22,739 nucleotides of DNA, from contig DIUS01000003.1 of NCBI GenBank assembly GCA_002423075.1, positions 1 to 22,739 of the forward strand, given 5' to 3'. The notes beneath the pieces were generated by a model, which saw nothing but the letters and a program-made list of their open reading frames with translations, ran no database searches and was not told where the DNA came from. Made by a program: the position numbers and the translations under genes. Each line of letters begins with the position of its first letter. The first letter of the stretch is position 1. This stretch comes from Microbacteriaceae bacterium UBA6152 (GTDB lineage Bacteria; Actinomycetota; Actinomycetes; Actinomycetales; Microbacteriaceae). This document shows positions 7,669 to 14,843 of this stretch, one piece after another.

Positions 7669-8001
7669 TTAGTGCGGTTCGACAATGTCGCTGAGGCGCT
7701 TGCGCCAATAGCCCGGGCGTCGTCGCTCGTGAGCGTATGCGATCACGATCACCTCATCATCTCGAACGACGTAGACAATTCGGTAAGGGAACACATCGAT
7801 ACCTTTGGCTCGGATCGGTGGGATCCTGGATCTGCCTCGGTAGAGCGGCGCGGCATCCGGCCAGTCGCGGATGAGTCGTACTGCCACTGCAAGCTCGTCG
7901 GCCAGGCGGTAGCCGAGACCGTGCTCTTGGTCGTCGTACCACACAACCGCGTCGAGCAACTCTTGACGAGCAGCAGGATGCTCGCTCCACTCCAACGTCA
8001 C
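7669..8001 (-). CDS. RelE/ParE-family toxin
   Basis: A 110-aa RelE/ParE superfamily protein. Recognisable elements are the N-terminal helix EWSEHPAARQELLDAVVWYDDQEHGLGYRLADEL, the central strand PIRAKGIDVFPYRIVYVVRDDEVIVIAYAHERRRPGYWRKR and the basic C-terminus. ParE-type members poison DNA gyrase and RelE-type members cut mRNA on the ribosome; the sequence alone does not decide, though FPYRIVYVV...VIAYAHERRRPGYW is commoner in ParE-like proteins. The GTG start at 8001 overlaps the antitoxin stop by 4 nt (GTGA). Length is normal and no disruption is seen. Confidence 0.9.
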   Translation of the reverse strand: MTLEWSEHPAARQELLDAVVWYDDQEHGLGYRLADELAVAVRLIRDWPDAAPLYRGRSRIPPIRAKGIDVFPYRIVYVVRDDEVIVIAYAHERRRPGYWRKRLSDIVEPH

Positions 8002-8240
8002 TGGTTGCGTCGAGCCGCCAGCATGGCCTTGGCCATCACCTGAGTTTCCCGACCGCTCACGAGTTGAACCTTGCCGCTGAGAACCTCTTCAACACGTCGG
8101 TCGACTTCCTCGTTCCAAGCGGCATCGACCTCGGATTGCTCCGACTCTTCGACATGCTGGAGAGCAAGCGCAGCAATTTCGCGCTCGTCCGCATCGAGGG
8201 CTTTGCCTGACTCGATGTACTCCGTGAGCTTCGATGTCAT
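7998..8240 (-). CDS. Addiction-module antitoxin (TIGR02574-like)
   Basis: An 80-aa acidic protein (MTSKLTEYIESGKALDADEREIAALALQHVEE...DAAWNEEVDRRVEEVLSGKVQ...) matching the small 'putative addiction module component' antitoxins that pair with ParE-like toxins. LDADEREIAALAL and AAWNEEVDRRVEEVLSGKV are the typical blocks. It is the first gene of the pair, and the toxin start overlaps its stop. TAGAAT at 8247-8252 lies six bases before the ATG, consistent with a leaderless promoter. No clear palindrome was seen at that promoter, so autoregulation is only assumed from the family. Confidence 0.87.
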   Translation of the reverse strand: MTSKLTEYIESGKALDADEREIAALALQHVEESEQSEVDAAWNEEVDRRVEEVLSGKVQLVSGRETQVMAKAMLAARRNQ

Positions 8241-8368
8241 CCATCAATTCTACGTCGGCTCACTGACAGTGGCGTGGAAACTGAGTCGCATGTGGTGTCG
8301 TTACCTCGGCCCGCAGGAAGCAACGATGTCGTCGGGGCCTTGACAAGCCAGTTCATACACCACAACAC

Positions 8369-8384
8369 TTAGGTTTGTGCCTAA
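8369..8384 (+). promoter_or_regulatory. Inverted-repeat operator overlapping the ArsR start codon
   Basis: TTAGG (8369-8373) and CCTAA (8380-8384) are perfect inverted arms separated by six bases, and the GTG start at 8377 lies in the spacer. This position suits a self-repressing ArsR protein that blocks a promoter at or just upstream of the start codon. Confidence 0.6.
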
Positions 8385-8721
8385 CTATTATGACGACGTC
8401 GAGTCGGCACTGCGCGCCCTCGCCGACCCAACGCGTCGGGCACTCGTCGAGCGACTCGCGAAAGCGCCGGGCGCCGTCACCGAACTGGCCGAACCCTTCG
8501 ATATGGCGTTGCCGTCGTTTCTGCAGCACCTCGGCGTGCTCGAAGCCGCGGGCATCATCACCACTCAGAAAGTCGGGCGCGTGCGCACGGTCAGCCTGCG
8601 CCCCGGCGCGTTCGACGCGCTGCATCTCTGGCTCGGTGAGCAGCGCACACCTGCCGAACGCCAGGCCGACCGGCTCGGCGTGCACCTCGCCCGCTCCGCC
8701 CTCACGAAGGAGGCACCATGA
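8377..8721 (+). CDS. ArsR-family regulator, no metal site
   Basis: A 114-aa winged-helix protein. ALRALADPTRRALVERLAKAPGAVTELAEPFDMALPSFLQHLGVLEAAGIITTQKVGRVRTVSL is the standard ArsR subgroup found beside SRPBCC (AHSA1-like) genes. It has no cysteines at the usual metal positions and presumably senses something other than a metal, or acts as a simple autorepressor. The GTG start at 8377 has no good ribosome site and lies within an inverted repeat. Its stop overlaps the next ATG by 4 nt, so it leads a four-gene operon with two RibD-C/DHFR-like genes and one SRPBCC gene. Confidence 0.92.
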   Translation: MPNYYDDVESALRALADPTRRALVERLAKAPGAVTELAEPFDMALPSFLQHLGVLEAAGIITTQKVGRVRTVSLRPGAFDALHLWLGEQRTPAERQADRLGVHLARSALTKEAP

Positions 8722-9365
8722 CCCGCGTTCGCGCCGACCTCATGATCTCGCTCGACGGTTTCGCCACGACGACCGACCAGACCCCCGAAAACCCCTTCGG
8801 CGACGACTGGGGTCGCCTCACCGAGCACTACGCCGCCACAAAGACTTTCCGCGAGCGCGTGTTCGGCGACACCACGGGCGCAGGCACGACGGGCATCGAC
8901 GACGACTTCGCGCAGCAGTACTTCGACGGCATCGGCGCCGAGATCATGGGTGCCGGCAAGTTCGGTCTGCAGGCGCACCCTGACGATCCCGATTGGCGCG
9001 GGTGGTGGGGCGACACTCCGCCCTTCGGCTACCCGGTCTTCGTTCTCACCCACCGCGAGCTGCCGCCCCTCGAGATGCAGGGCGGCACGACGTTCCACTT
9101 CATCAGCGCACCGCCATCCGAAGCCCTCGCGATGGCCACCGAGGCTGCTGCCGGCGCCGACGTGCGCATCGGCGGAGGGCCGACAAGCCTGATTCCCTTC
9201 CTCACGGCGGGCCTCGTCGACGAACTGCATGTCGCCATCACACCGATTCTGCTCGGACGTGGCATTCGGTTGTGGGATGACCTCCGCGCGTTCGAGCGCG
9301 GCTACCACGTGAGCTCTGTCGCAGCGCCGAGCGGCGTCACTCACGTCACCTTTGCGAGAGAGTGA
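8718..9365 (+). CDS. Dihydrofolate reductase-like (RibD C-terminal) protein 1
   Basis: A 215-aa protein of the RibD C-terminal/DHFR-like superfamily: MTRVRADLMISLDGFATT at the N-terminus, FGYPVFVLTHRELPP in the middle and GADVRIGGGPTSLIPFLTAGLVDELHVAITPILLGRGIRLWDD toward the end. These stand-alone proteins have an NADPH-binding fold, but their substrates are mostly unknown; they are not assumed to be true folate reductases. ATG at 8718 has AAGGAGG just upstream and overlaps the ArsR stop (ATGA). The N-terminal part carries an extra segment (about 35-65) compared with the second copy in this operon. Confidence 0.9.
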   Translation: MTRVRADLMISLDGFATTTDQTPENPFGDDWGRLTEHYAATKTFRERVFGDTTGAGTTGIDDDFAQQYFDGIGAEIMGAGKFGLQAHPDDPDWRGWWGDTPPFGYPVFVLTHRELPPLEMQGGTTFHFISAPPSEALAMATEAAAGADVRIGGGPTSLIPFLTAGLVDELHVAITPILLGRGIRLWDDLRAFERGYHVSSVAAPSGVTHVTFARE

Positions 9366-9865
9366 GCCCACCCATGACTGATGCGCCTCTGAAGGCAGCA
9401 CCCCGCGAGCGCAGCCTCGCCCACGCCGGGTTCACCCTGACGCGCGAGTACCCCTCCCCCATCGCCGACGTCTGGAACGCCTTCGCCATCGAGTCGCGCA
9501 AGAAGCGGTGGTTCGGCGAAGACGACTCGTGGGCGATCGGCGAGTGGCGCTTCGACTTTCGAGTCGGCGGGCGCGACGTCGCCGAAGGCACCTTCCACGA
9601 CGGTCCGCACTCGCGCTATGAAGCCGAGTACACGAGCATCGTCGAGCACGAGCGCATCGTCACGACCTACAACATGTGGATCGACGGCACCCACATTTCG
9701 ACCTCGGTGGCGAGCTACGAGTTCGAGCGGGTCGATGGCGGCACTCGGCTGACACACACCGAGCACGGCGTGCACCTCGACGGCTTCGACACCGGCGAGC
9801 AGCGCGAAGCCGGCACGGTCGAGCTGCTGGAGTCGCTGCGTTCCTTCCTCTCGGGTGAGCGCTGA
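9362..9865 (+). CDS. SRPBCC / AHSA1-like domain protein
   Basis: A 167-aa single-domain protein with the START-like pattern of AHSA1 relatives: FTLTREYPSPIADVWNAFAIESRKKRWFGEDDSW near the start, FDFRVGGRDVAEGTFHDG, YTSIVEHERIVTTYNMWIDGTHISTSVASYEFERVDGGTRLTHTEHGVHLDGFD, and a C-terminal helix. The fold encloses a hydrophobic cavity and usually binds small ligands; no enzyme activity can be read off. GTG at 9362 overlaps the upstream stop by 4 nt (GTGA), and an alternative ATG at 9374 gives a protein four residues shorter. The ArsR-SRPBCC pairing is common in Actinobacteria, so the regulator probably controls this gene. Confidence 0.92.
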   Translation: MSPPMTDAPLKAAPRERSLAHAGFTLTREYPSPIADVWNAFAIESRKKRWFGEDDSWAIGEWRFDFRVGGRDVAEGTFHDGPHSRYEAEYTSIVEHERIVTTYNMWIDGTHISTSVASYEFERVDGGTRLTHTEHGVHLDGFDTGEQREAGTVELLESLRSFLSGER

Positions 9866-9866
9866 G

Positions 9867-10430
9867 ATGTCGCGCCTGATCTACTCGGTTGCCTCGTCTC
9901 TCGACGGCTACAACACCGATACCGCTGGCGGCTTCGAGTGGGCCTTCCCCGACGAGCCCGTGGTGGCCTCGCTCATCGCCGACGCGGCGTCGGTCAGCAC
10001 CTTCCTCTACGGCCGGCGCATGTACGAGACGATGGCGGGCTGGGAGACCGACCCGTCGTGGGCCGCAGGCTCGCCCGAGTCGGCCCACTTCGCCGAGCTC
10101 TGGAAGCGAGCCGACAAAGTAGTGTTCTCGCGCACGCTGACTGCGGTGACGACGACTCGCACGCGCCTCGAGCCTGAGCTCACTCACGTGGCGATCGCAC
10201 GCGAACTCGACGAAGCGTCAGGCGACGTGACGATCGAGGGCCCGACACTCGCAGCCGAGGCGTTTCGGCTCGGACTCATCGACGTCGTCGAACTGCTGAT
10301 ATGTCCCGTCATCGTCGGTGGCGGTACGCGCGCGTTGCCCGACGGCGTGCACCTCGACCTGACCCTCACGCGCGAGAAGTGCTTCGACAACGGCATGGTG
10401 CAACTCAGCTACGAGCGCGCCCTCCACTGA
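9867..10430 (+). CDS. Dihydrofolate reductase-like (RibD C-terminal) protein 2
   Basis: From ATG at 9867, one base after the SRPBCC stop, the product is 187 aa: MSRLIYSVASSLDGYNTDTAGGFEWAFPDEPVVASL, then TFLYGRRMYETMAGWE, KVVFSRTL, VTIEGPTLAAEAFRLGLIDVVELLICPVIVGGGTRALPDG. This is the compact form of the RibD-C/DHFR-like fold and is clearly distinct from the first copy in the operon. GGTGAG lies seven bases upstream; a GTG at 9855 would extend it by four residues. It ends the ArsR operon and is followed by a hairpin terminator. Substrate unknown. Confidence 0.9.
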   Translation: MSRLIYSVASSLDGYNTDTAGGFEWAFPDEPVVASLIADAASVSTFLYGRRMYETMAGWETDPSWAAGSPESAHFAELWKRADKVVFSRTLTAVTTTRTRLEPELTHVAIARELDEASGDVTIEGPTLAAEAFRLGLIDVVELLICPVIVGGGTRALPDGVHLDLTLTREKCFDNGMVQLSYERALH

Positions 10431-10443
10431 GCTCAGAGTGAGT

Positions 10444-10474
10444 CGGGCCCGGCACACGCGCCGGGGGCCCGTTT
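10444..10474 (+). terminator. Likely intrinsic terminator of the ArsR operon
   Basis: A GC-rich hairpin starts 14 nt after the last stop: arms CGGGCC...CGGC and its complement (with a 2-nt bulge) at 10444-10453 and 10460-10471 around a small loop, followed by a short T run at 10472-10474. The weak T tract lowers certainty. Confidence 0.55.
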
Positions 10475-10487
10475 CGTGACGGTGAAG

Positions 10488-10563
10488 TGGTGGACCTGAG
10501 GGGATTCGAACCCCTGACCTCCTCGATGCGAACGAGGCGCGCTACCAACTGCGCCACAGGCCC
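10488..10563 (-). tRNA. tRNA-Ala (anticodon CGC)
   Basis: A 76-nt cloverleaf read on the minus strand. The acceptor arm GGGCCTG pairs with CAGGTCC and contains the G3:U70 wobble that defines alanine tRNAs. The D arm is GCGCAGTTGGTAGCGC, the anticodon stem CCTCG/CGAGG encloses TTCGCAT (anticodon CGC, codon GCG), and the T arm is AGGGG-TTCGAAT-CCCCT. The discriminator A and an encoded CCA are present at 10488-10491. Confidence 0.97.
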
Positions 10564-10582
10564 GTAGAGCGTCACCACCATA

Positions 10583-10846
10583 TCACCGCGGGTGGGGCGC
10601 CCCGAACTCGTCGAGCAACCACAACGGAGCGTCTCCCGTGACGAACCGCTGCGGCTCGAGGTGTTGGCCTTTCGAGCCCTCCGTGTGCTCGGCCACAGTG
10701 AAGGTGGACGCGAATCCGCGCACGCGCAGCGTCAACGACGCGCGGGCGAGTTCGTCATCCAACAGCTCGAGGTCGACGCCGTCGCGAGTGATGCGCACCG
10801 TTCGGCGGTCGACGGAAGGGCACCACGGCGGCTCGATGTTGCCCAT
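10583..10846 (-). CDS. Unrecognised protein, probably 5'-truncated or frameshifted
   Basis: The first in-frame start is ATG at 10846, giving 87 aa (MGNIEPPWCPSVDRRTVRITRDGVDLELLDDELARASLTLRVRGF...LWLLDEFGAPHPR). The same frame stays open upstream and reads convincingly as protein: PEKQIVIAVLRRAFDRLVVDLGLDNVKRKRSEAREWTP runs straight into it, but no ATG, GTG or TTG occurs between 10846 and the TGA near 11050. So the 87-aa form is probably only the C-terminal part of a longer gene. I do not recognise the family; nothing indicates a membrane or catalytic motif. It lies just downstream of the coiled-coil membrane protein gene and ends 20 nt before the tRNA-Ala. Confidence 0.5.
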   Translation of the reverse strand: MGNIEPPWCPSVDRRTVRITRDGVDLELLDDELARASLTLRVRGFASTFTVAEHTEGSKGQHLEPQRFVTGDAPLWLLDEFGAPHPR

Positions 10847-11206
10847 CGGAGTCCACTCCCGAGCCTCGCTGCGCTTGCGCTTGACGTTATCGAGTCCGAG
10901 GTCGACGACAAGCCGGTCGAAGGCTCGGCGCAGTACTGCGATGACGATCTGCTTTTCTGGGATGCTCGCGTAGCGCCGCGACCACCTGCGCAGCGGTGCG
11001 GCTCGAGGCGAGCGCGCTGCCCTGCTGGCGGTGACACGCGCACAGCCAGATCAGCTACGTGGGGTGGACGGGTGCGTCGGCATGAGCATCCGTCGCCGCG
11101 GGATCGGCGGGCACGCACGCGACGAGCGCGTCTGTTTCGGCCGGGGCAACGTCGGCGTCGCACACGTCGCAGAAGCGCGGTCGCACGGTGACCCGTTCGA
11201 GCAGGC
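10847..11206 (-). other. Apparent remnant of the upstream part of the same gene
   Basis: 360 nt with no intact gene. Near 10958-10961 the coding signal seems to switch frame: upstream of it another frame reads LIWLCACHRQQGSALASSRTAAQVVAALREHP with strong third-position G/C, and removing one C would join this to EKQIVIAVLRRAFDRL. That upstream frame is closed by TAG at 11055-11057. Beyond the TAG it is open again as a 43-codon ORF starting at GTG 11186 (VRPRFCDVCDADVAP..., with a CxxC pair). A decayed gene with one nonsense and one frameshift change would explain all three pieces; two or more small genes is the alternative. Confidence 0.35.
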
Positions 11207-12151
11207 TCAGCTGGCCGCGCGCCGGCGGCGCAGCACCTCGTCGAGGTCGGGCGGGCGGGTCGGCAGCTGGTCGACAAGGCCCATGCGGTCGAAGCGGCTC
11301 GCGGCGGGGCGCTTGACGTCGCGCGACTCCCCCTCCGAAGTTGTGGAAGCCGCGCGGGCAGCAATCGTCGCTGCTGCGGCGTCGGATGCTGCGGCCGAAG
11401 CGCGCTGCGCCCACTCGGCTTCGGCGGCAGCTGCGGCGAGCGCCGCGGCGTGGTCGAGGGCCGGCGCGGCAGCTCCGGCTGGCACGACCGGCGCGCTGAG
11501 GTAGCTCGGCTTGGGCAGCGGCACGGGCGTCCACTCGCGGCGCGCGACCGGGGGCGCACGGCGCACGGGCGGCGCGAGGTCGACGAACTGCGAGGCGGCG
11601 ACTCGGGCGACGGGCTCGGTGCGACGACGCTGCGCGCGGGCCAGGCCCGAGAGCAGCGTCACACCGCTGATGGCGACGAAACCGGCGAACCCCGCCCAGG
11701 CCCACGCGCCCGAAAGAAGAGCGACAACGATGCCAACGATCGCGAGCAGGGTCAGCAACGAGGTGACGGCACGCGAGCGTCGTAGGCGACGCTGACCGAG
11801 ACGTGCAGCATCCACTTCGGCCATGAGGCCGGGCGCCGACTCGGCGAGCCGCGCGCGCAACGCCCGCTGCGCCGCCGCCTCGCGGGCACGCGCGATCGCT
11901 AGTTCTTCGCGTTGCCGGGCTGCGAGCGTGCGCTGCTGCGCCGCCACATCACGCGCCGTCAACTCGGCGCGCACCTCAGCCGGAACCTCGGCGGTCTGCG
12001 CCATGATGCGCAGGGTCTGCTGCAACCGAACGGCGTTGCGCTCGGTCGCGAGGTACTCAGCACGACGACGCCACATCGGCACGAGGTAGAGCAGCCAGAG
12101 CGCGGCGGCGAGCGCGATGAGGATCGCTGTGCCGCCGCCAGTCTCGAGCAT
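11207..12151 (-). CDS. Membrane-anchored coiled-coil protein, function unknown
   Basis: A 314-aa protein. An N-terminal helix (about 8-25, AILIALAAALWLLYLVPMW) is followed by a charged, Arg/Glu/Ala-rich segment (26-126) likely to form coiled coil, then a hydrophobic hairpin (128-168, VTSLLTLLAIVGIVVALLSGAWAWAGFAGFVAISGVTLLSG) and a low-complexity Pro/Ala-rich cytoplasmic tail ending in RRRRAAS. I recall proteins of this layout, sometimes labelled 'large exoprotein', in Microbacteriaceae genomes, but no function is established. ATG at 12151 has TACCGT at 12158-12163, six bases upstream, suggesting a leaderless transcript. Confidence 0.82.
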   Translation of the reverse strand: MLETGGGTAILIALAAALWLLYLVPMWRRRAEYLATERNAVRLQQTLRIMAQTAEVPAEVRAELTARDVAAQQRTLAARQREELAIARAREAAAQRALRARLAESAPGLMAEVDAARLGQRRLRRSRAVTSLLTLLAIVGIVVALLSGAWAWAGFAGFVAISGVTLLSGLARAQRRRTEPVARVAASQFVDLAPPVRRAPPVARREWTPVPLPKPSYLSAPVVPAGAAAPALDHAAALAAAAAEAEWAQRASAAASDAAAATIAARAASTTSEGESRDVKRPAASRFDRMGLVDQLPTRPPDLDEVLRRRRAAS

Positions 12152-12222
12152 GACGTAACGGTACGATTCGAAGACCGGTCGTCACCGGAGGTCAGCGGAG
12201 TGTCTGCAGACCCGCGGTTCGA

Positions 12223-12885
12223 TCAGCGCGCGGGCGGCAACGGGATGCTGTGCCGGGCGGCGATGCGGTCGACCTCGGGCACCTCGGCCGCAGTGGGGTC
12301 GACCCGGCCCGACTTCCAGCGTTGCAGCACGCCCTGGGGCACCTCTTCGACCGTGAGGCCAAAGCAGAAGTGGTCGCGCCAGTCGCCGTTGATGTGGATG
12401 TAGCGGCGGCGCAGCCCTTCGTAGCGAAAGCCGAGTTTTTCGACGACCCGAAGTGAGGGAGCGTTCTCGGGCCGGATGCAGATCTCCATGCGGTGCAACC
12501 CAGTCGTGAAGAACACGTGGTCGGTCGCGAGCGCGACCGCCGTGGGCGTCAGCTCCCGGCCCGCAAAGCCAGCGCCGACCCAGTAGCCGATCGTCGCCGA
12601 CGCGAGCGAGCCGTAGGTCATGCCGCTCACGTTGAGCTGACCGGCCAGCCGACCGTCGGTCTCGATAACGAACGGCAGCCCGGTGCCCGCGCGCGCGCCA
12701 GCGAGCAGCGAACGGATGCTGCCCTTGGTGTCCCAGTGCATCGGAGCCGAGGGACTCGTCGCCTCCCACGGCCGCAACCAGGCGCGGCTCGCGAGCAGCT
12801 CGCGCTCGAGCTCTCGAGCATCACGCACCCGGATGGGACGCAGCACCGTTGCGCCATCGCGCAGCGTGGGGATGATCGATGCCAC
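12223..12885 (-). CDS. GNAT N-acetyltransferase, RimJ/RimL type
   Basis: A 220-aa GNAT-fold protein. TVLRPIRVRDARELERELLASRAWLRPWE at the N-terminus, GSLASATIGYWVGAGFAGRELTPTAVALATDHVFFTTGLHRMEICIRPENAPSLRVVEKLGFRYEGLRRRYIHINGDWRDHFCFGLT and the RVVEKLGF acetyl-CoA motif are those of RimJ/RimL-type N-terminal acetyltransferases, which modify ribosomal protein termini or other amines. The target cannot be told. The GTG start at 12885 is preceded by TAGACT five bases away. A C-terminal extension of about 35 residues (GRVDPTAAEVPEVDRIAARHSIPLPPAR) follows the GNAT core. It lies 3 nt from the galU stop, on the same strand. Confidence 0.92.
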   Translation of the reverse strand: MASIIPTLRDGATVLRPIRVRDARELERELLASRAWLRPWEATSPSAPMHWDTKGSIRSLLAGARAGTGLPFVIETDGRLAGQLNVSGMTYGSLASATIGYWVGAGFAGRELTPTAVALATDHVFFTTGLHRMEICIRPENAPSLRVVEKLGFRYEGLRRRYIHINGDWRDHFCFGLTVEEVPQGVLQRWKSGRVDPTAAEVPEVDRIAARHSIPLPPAR

Positions 12886-12888
12886 GCC

Positions 12889-13779
12889 TCAGTCTAAGCG
12901 GGCGGTGAATTCCTTCAGCCACGGGCGCAGCTCGGGCCCGAGGTCGTCGCGCTCGACGGCGAGCTGCACGATCGCCTTGATGTAGTCGAGTCGATCGCCC
13001 GTGTCGTAGCGGCGGCCGCGAAACACCACGCCGTACACGCCGCCGGCCTCGGCGCTGCCGGCGAGCTCGAGAAGAGCATCCGTCAATTGAATCTCGCCGC
13101 CCTTGCCTGGAGACGTGTGCTCAAGAATGTCGAAGATCTCGGGCTTAAGCACGTAGCGGCCGATGATGGCGAGGTTCGACGGCGCTGTGCCAGGCTCGGG
13201 CTTCTCGACCAAGTCGAGCACGCGCACCACGTCGGGGTCGTCGGTCTCTTCGATGGTGGCGATGCCATACAGGTGGGCCTGCGCAGGGTCGACCTCGAGC
13301 AGAGCGATGACGCTCGTGTTTCTCGTCTCGTGCACGTCAATCATGCGCTCGAGCAGCGGGTCGCGCGGGTCGATGATGTCATCGCCGAGCAGCACGGCGA
13401 ACGGCTGACGGCCGACGTGCATGTGGGCGCGCAGCACCGCGTGGCCGAGACCGAGCGGGTCGCCCTGGCGCACGTAGTGCATGTCGGCGAGATCGCTCGA
13501 GTACTCGACCTTGGCCAGCTTGTCGGTGTCGCCCTTCTTGAGCAGCGTGGCCTCGAGCTCGCCGACACGGTCGAAGTGGTTCTCGAGCGCGGTCTTGTTG
13601 CGACCGGTGATCATGAGCACGTCGGTGAGACCCGACGCGACCGCCTCTTCGACGACGTACTGAATGGCCGGCTTGTCGACCACGGGCAGCATCTCTTTAG
13701 GCATGGCCTTGGTGGCGGGCAGAAAGCGGGTTCCGAGTCCCGCAGCAGGGATCACGGCCTTGCTGATTCTCGGAGTCAT
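12889..13779 (-). CDS. galU: UTP--glucose-1-phosphate uridylyltransferase
   Basis: A 296-aa nucleotidyltransferase making UDP-glucose from UTP and glucose-1-phosphate for envelope glycans. The N-terminal nucleotide loop PAAGLGTRFLPATKAMPKEMLPVVDKP (11-37), QYVVEEAVASGLTDVLMITGRNK, LGLGHAVLRA, VLLGDDI, LVEKPEP and YDTGDRLDYIKA are all in place, and the length matches bacterial GalU. ATG at 13779 is used: 66 in-frame residues upstream are Ser/Arg-rich and run into the opposite gene. TACGCT at 13786-13791 lies six bases before the ATG. The gene is divergent from the 5-formyltetrahydrofolate cyclo-ligase gene, as I recall from related genomes. Confidence 0.96.
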   Translation of the reverse strand: MTPRISKAVIPAAGLGTRFLPATKAMPKEMLPVVDKPAIQYVVEEAVASGLTDVLMITGRNKTALENHFDRVGELEATLLKKGDTDKLAKVEYSSDLADMHYVRQGDPLGLGHAVLRAHMHVGRQPFAVLLGDDIIDPRDPLLERMIDVHETRNTSVIALLEVDPAQAHLYGIATIEETDDPDVVRVLDLVEKPEPGTAPSNLAIIGRYVLKPEIFDILEHTSPGKGGEIQLTDALLELAGSAEAGGVYGVVFRGRRYDTGDRLDYIKAIVQLAVERDDLGPELRPWLKEFTARLD

Positions 13780-13846
13780 GGTGTCAGCGTAACGAAGCAC
13801 CGAAACCACCGCGCGACCTTGACAGCGCGCCTCTAGCATGGGCGGT

Positions 13847-14446
13847 ATGCCTCTCGAGCCCGACGGACACGCCATCGCCGCCAAGCGCGCACTGCGCGCC
13901 GAGCTGCGCGAGCGCCGGCGCATCCGTTCGCAGCACGAGCGCGACGCCGCGACCGAATCGCTCACGACACAACTCATCGCCTTGACCTCGACGCTCGGGC
14001 CGCGCTCGCTGTCGTGCTACCTCGCGACGCCCGACGAACCGCAGACGCGCCCGTTCTTGCACTGGGCTGCTGAGCAGGGCATCCGCGTGCTACTGCCGAT
14101 CTCGCGCGACGACGGGCTGCTCGAGTGGGCCGCCTACGACCGCGAGCTCGACGAGTCGCTCGACGTGCTCGGCATGCCCGTGCCGACGACCGAGGTGCTC
14201 GGGCCGATCGCGATCAACGATGTCGGGCTCATACTCGTGCCAGCAGCCGCCGTCGATCGCGGGGGCATGCGCATGGGCTGGGGGCGCGGTTACTTCGACA
14301 AGACCCTCGGCTCGATGGACCGCCGACCGCCCGTCTTCGCCGTCGTGTTCGACAACGAGGTGGTCGACGAGCTGCCGCGCGAACCGCACGACCAGTCGGT
14401 CGACGGCGTGGTCACCCCGAGCGCGATCACGCGCTTTTCCGACTGA
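13847..14446 (+). CDS. 5-formyltetrahydrofolate cyclo-ligase
   Basis: A protein of about 199 aa that uses ATP to convert 5-formyl-THF to 5,10-methenyl-THF, returning the stable folate to the one-carbon pool. The N-terminal basic helix AAKRALRAELRERRR, FLHWAAEQGIRVLLPI, GLILVPAAAVDRGGMRMGWGRGYFDKTL (the glycine-rich ATP loop and YFD motif) and the closing DQSVDGVVTPSAITRF are diagnostic. Start choice: ATG 13847 has TAGCAT seven bases upstream and would be leaderless; ATG 13838 is in frame and adds three residues. No clear ribosome site favours either. Confidence 0.93.
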   Translation: MPLEPDGHAIAAKRALRAELRERRRIRSQHERDAATESLTTQLIALTSTLGPRSLSCYLATPDEPQTRPFLHWAAEQGIRVLLPISRDDGLLEWAAYDRELDESLDVLGMPVPTTEVLGPIAINDVGLILVPAAAVDRGGMRMGWGRGYFDKTLGSMDRRPPVFAVVFDNEVVDELPREPHDQSVDGVVTPSAITRFSD

Positions 14447-14513
14447 CGGCGGTCATCGGGCGCGGTCAGTGGATGCTCGCCAGCGCCGTATTCTGGAGGG
14501 TGGAGGTTTTTCC

Positions 14514-14834
14514 ATGCCCACGTACTCGTACCGCTGCACCGACTGTTCGACGGCGTTCGACGTTCAGCAGGCCTTCACCGACGACTCGCTCACGGTGTGC
14601 CCGAGTTGCGAAGGCCGGCTGCGCAAGGTGTTCTCGGCCGTCGGCGTGACCTTCAACGGTTCGGGCTTCTACCGCACCGACAGCCGTGCGAGTGCGGGCG
14701 GATCCACGAAGTCCGAGGGCGGTTCAAGCTCGTCTGAGTCGAAGGGTTCCGACTCCAGCAGCGCCCCGGCCACCTCGAAGGCTGAGACCACGTCGAGCAC
14801 GAGCACCCCTGCGGCGGCACCGGCCGCCAGCTAG
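14514..14834 (+). CDS. FmdB-family zinc ribbon protein
   Basis: A 106-aa protein whose first 45 residues form the FmdB/CxxC zinc ribbon: MPTYSYRCTDCSTAFDVQQAF with C8 and C11, and LTVCPSCEGRLRKVFSAVG with C29 and C32. The rest is a disordered Ser/Lys/Thr/Ala-rich tail that looks like low complexity. The family is widespread but its role is only suggested (regulation or metal handling). ATG at 14514 has GGAGG seven bases upstream. TATTCT at 14489-14494 may be its -10. Its TAG stop sits inside the putative -10 box of mscL. Confidence 0.92.
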   Translation: MPTYSYRCTDCSTAFDVQQAFTDDSLTVCPSCEGRLRKVFSAVGVTFNGSGFYRTDSRASAGGSTKSEGGSSSSESKGSDSSSAPATSKAETTSSTSTPAAAPAAS

Positions 14835-14843
14835 CATCGACGC

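Noticed and set aside
10592..11191. A plus-strand 199-codon frame across the unknown region after the tRNA
   Set aside because: Its amino-acid composition looks like an antisense shadow, and the minus-strand readings are far more protein-like.
10732..11559. A 275-codon minus-strand frame across the unknown region
   Set aside because: Ser/Arg/Pro-rich translation typical of the wrong frame; it also overlaps the end of the coiled-coil membrane protein gene in another frame.
13819..13824. A perfect TTGACA upstream of the 5-formyltetrahydrofolate cyclo-ligase gene
   Set aside because: Only 9 nt separate it from the TAGCAT box, too short for a -35/-10 pair, so it is probably chance.
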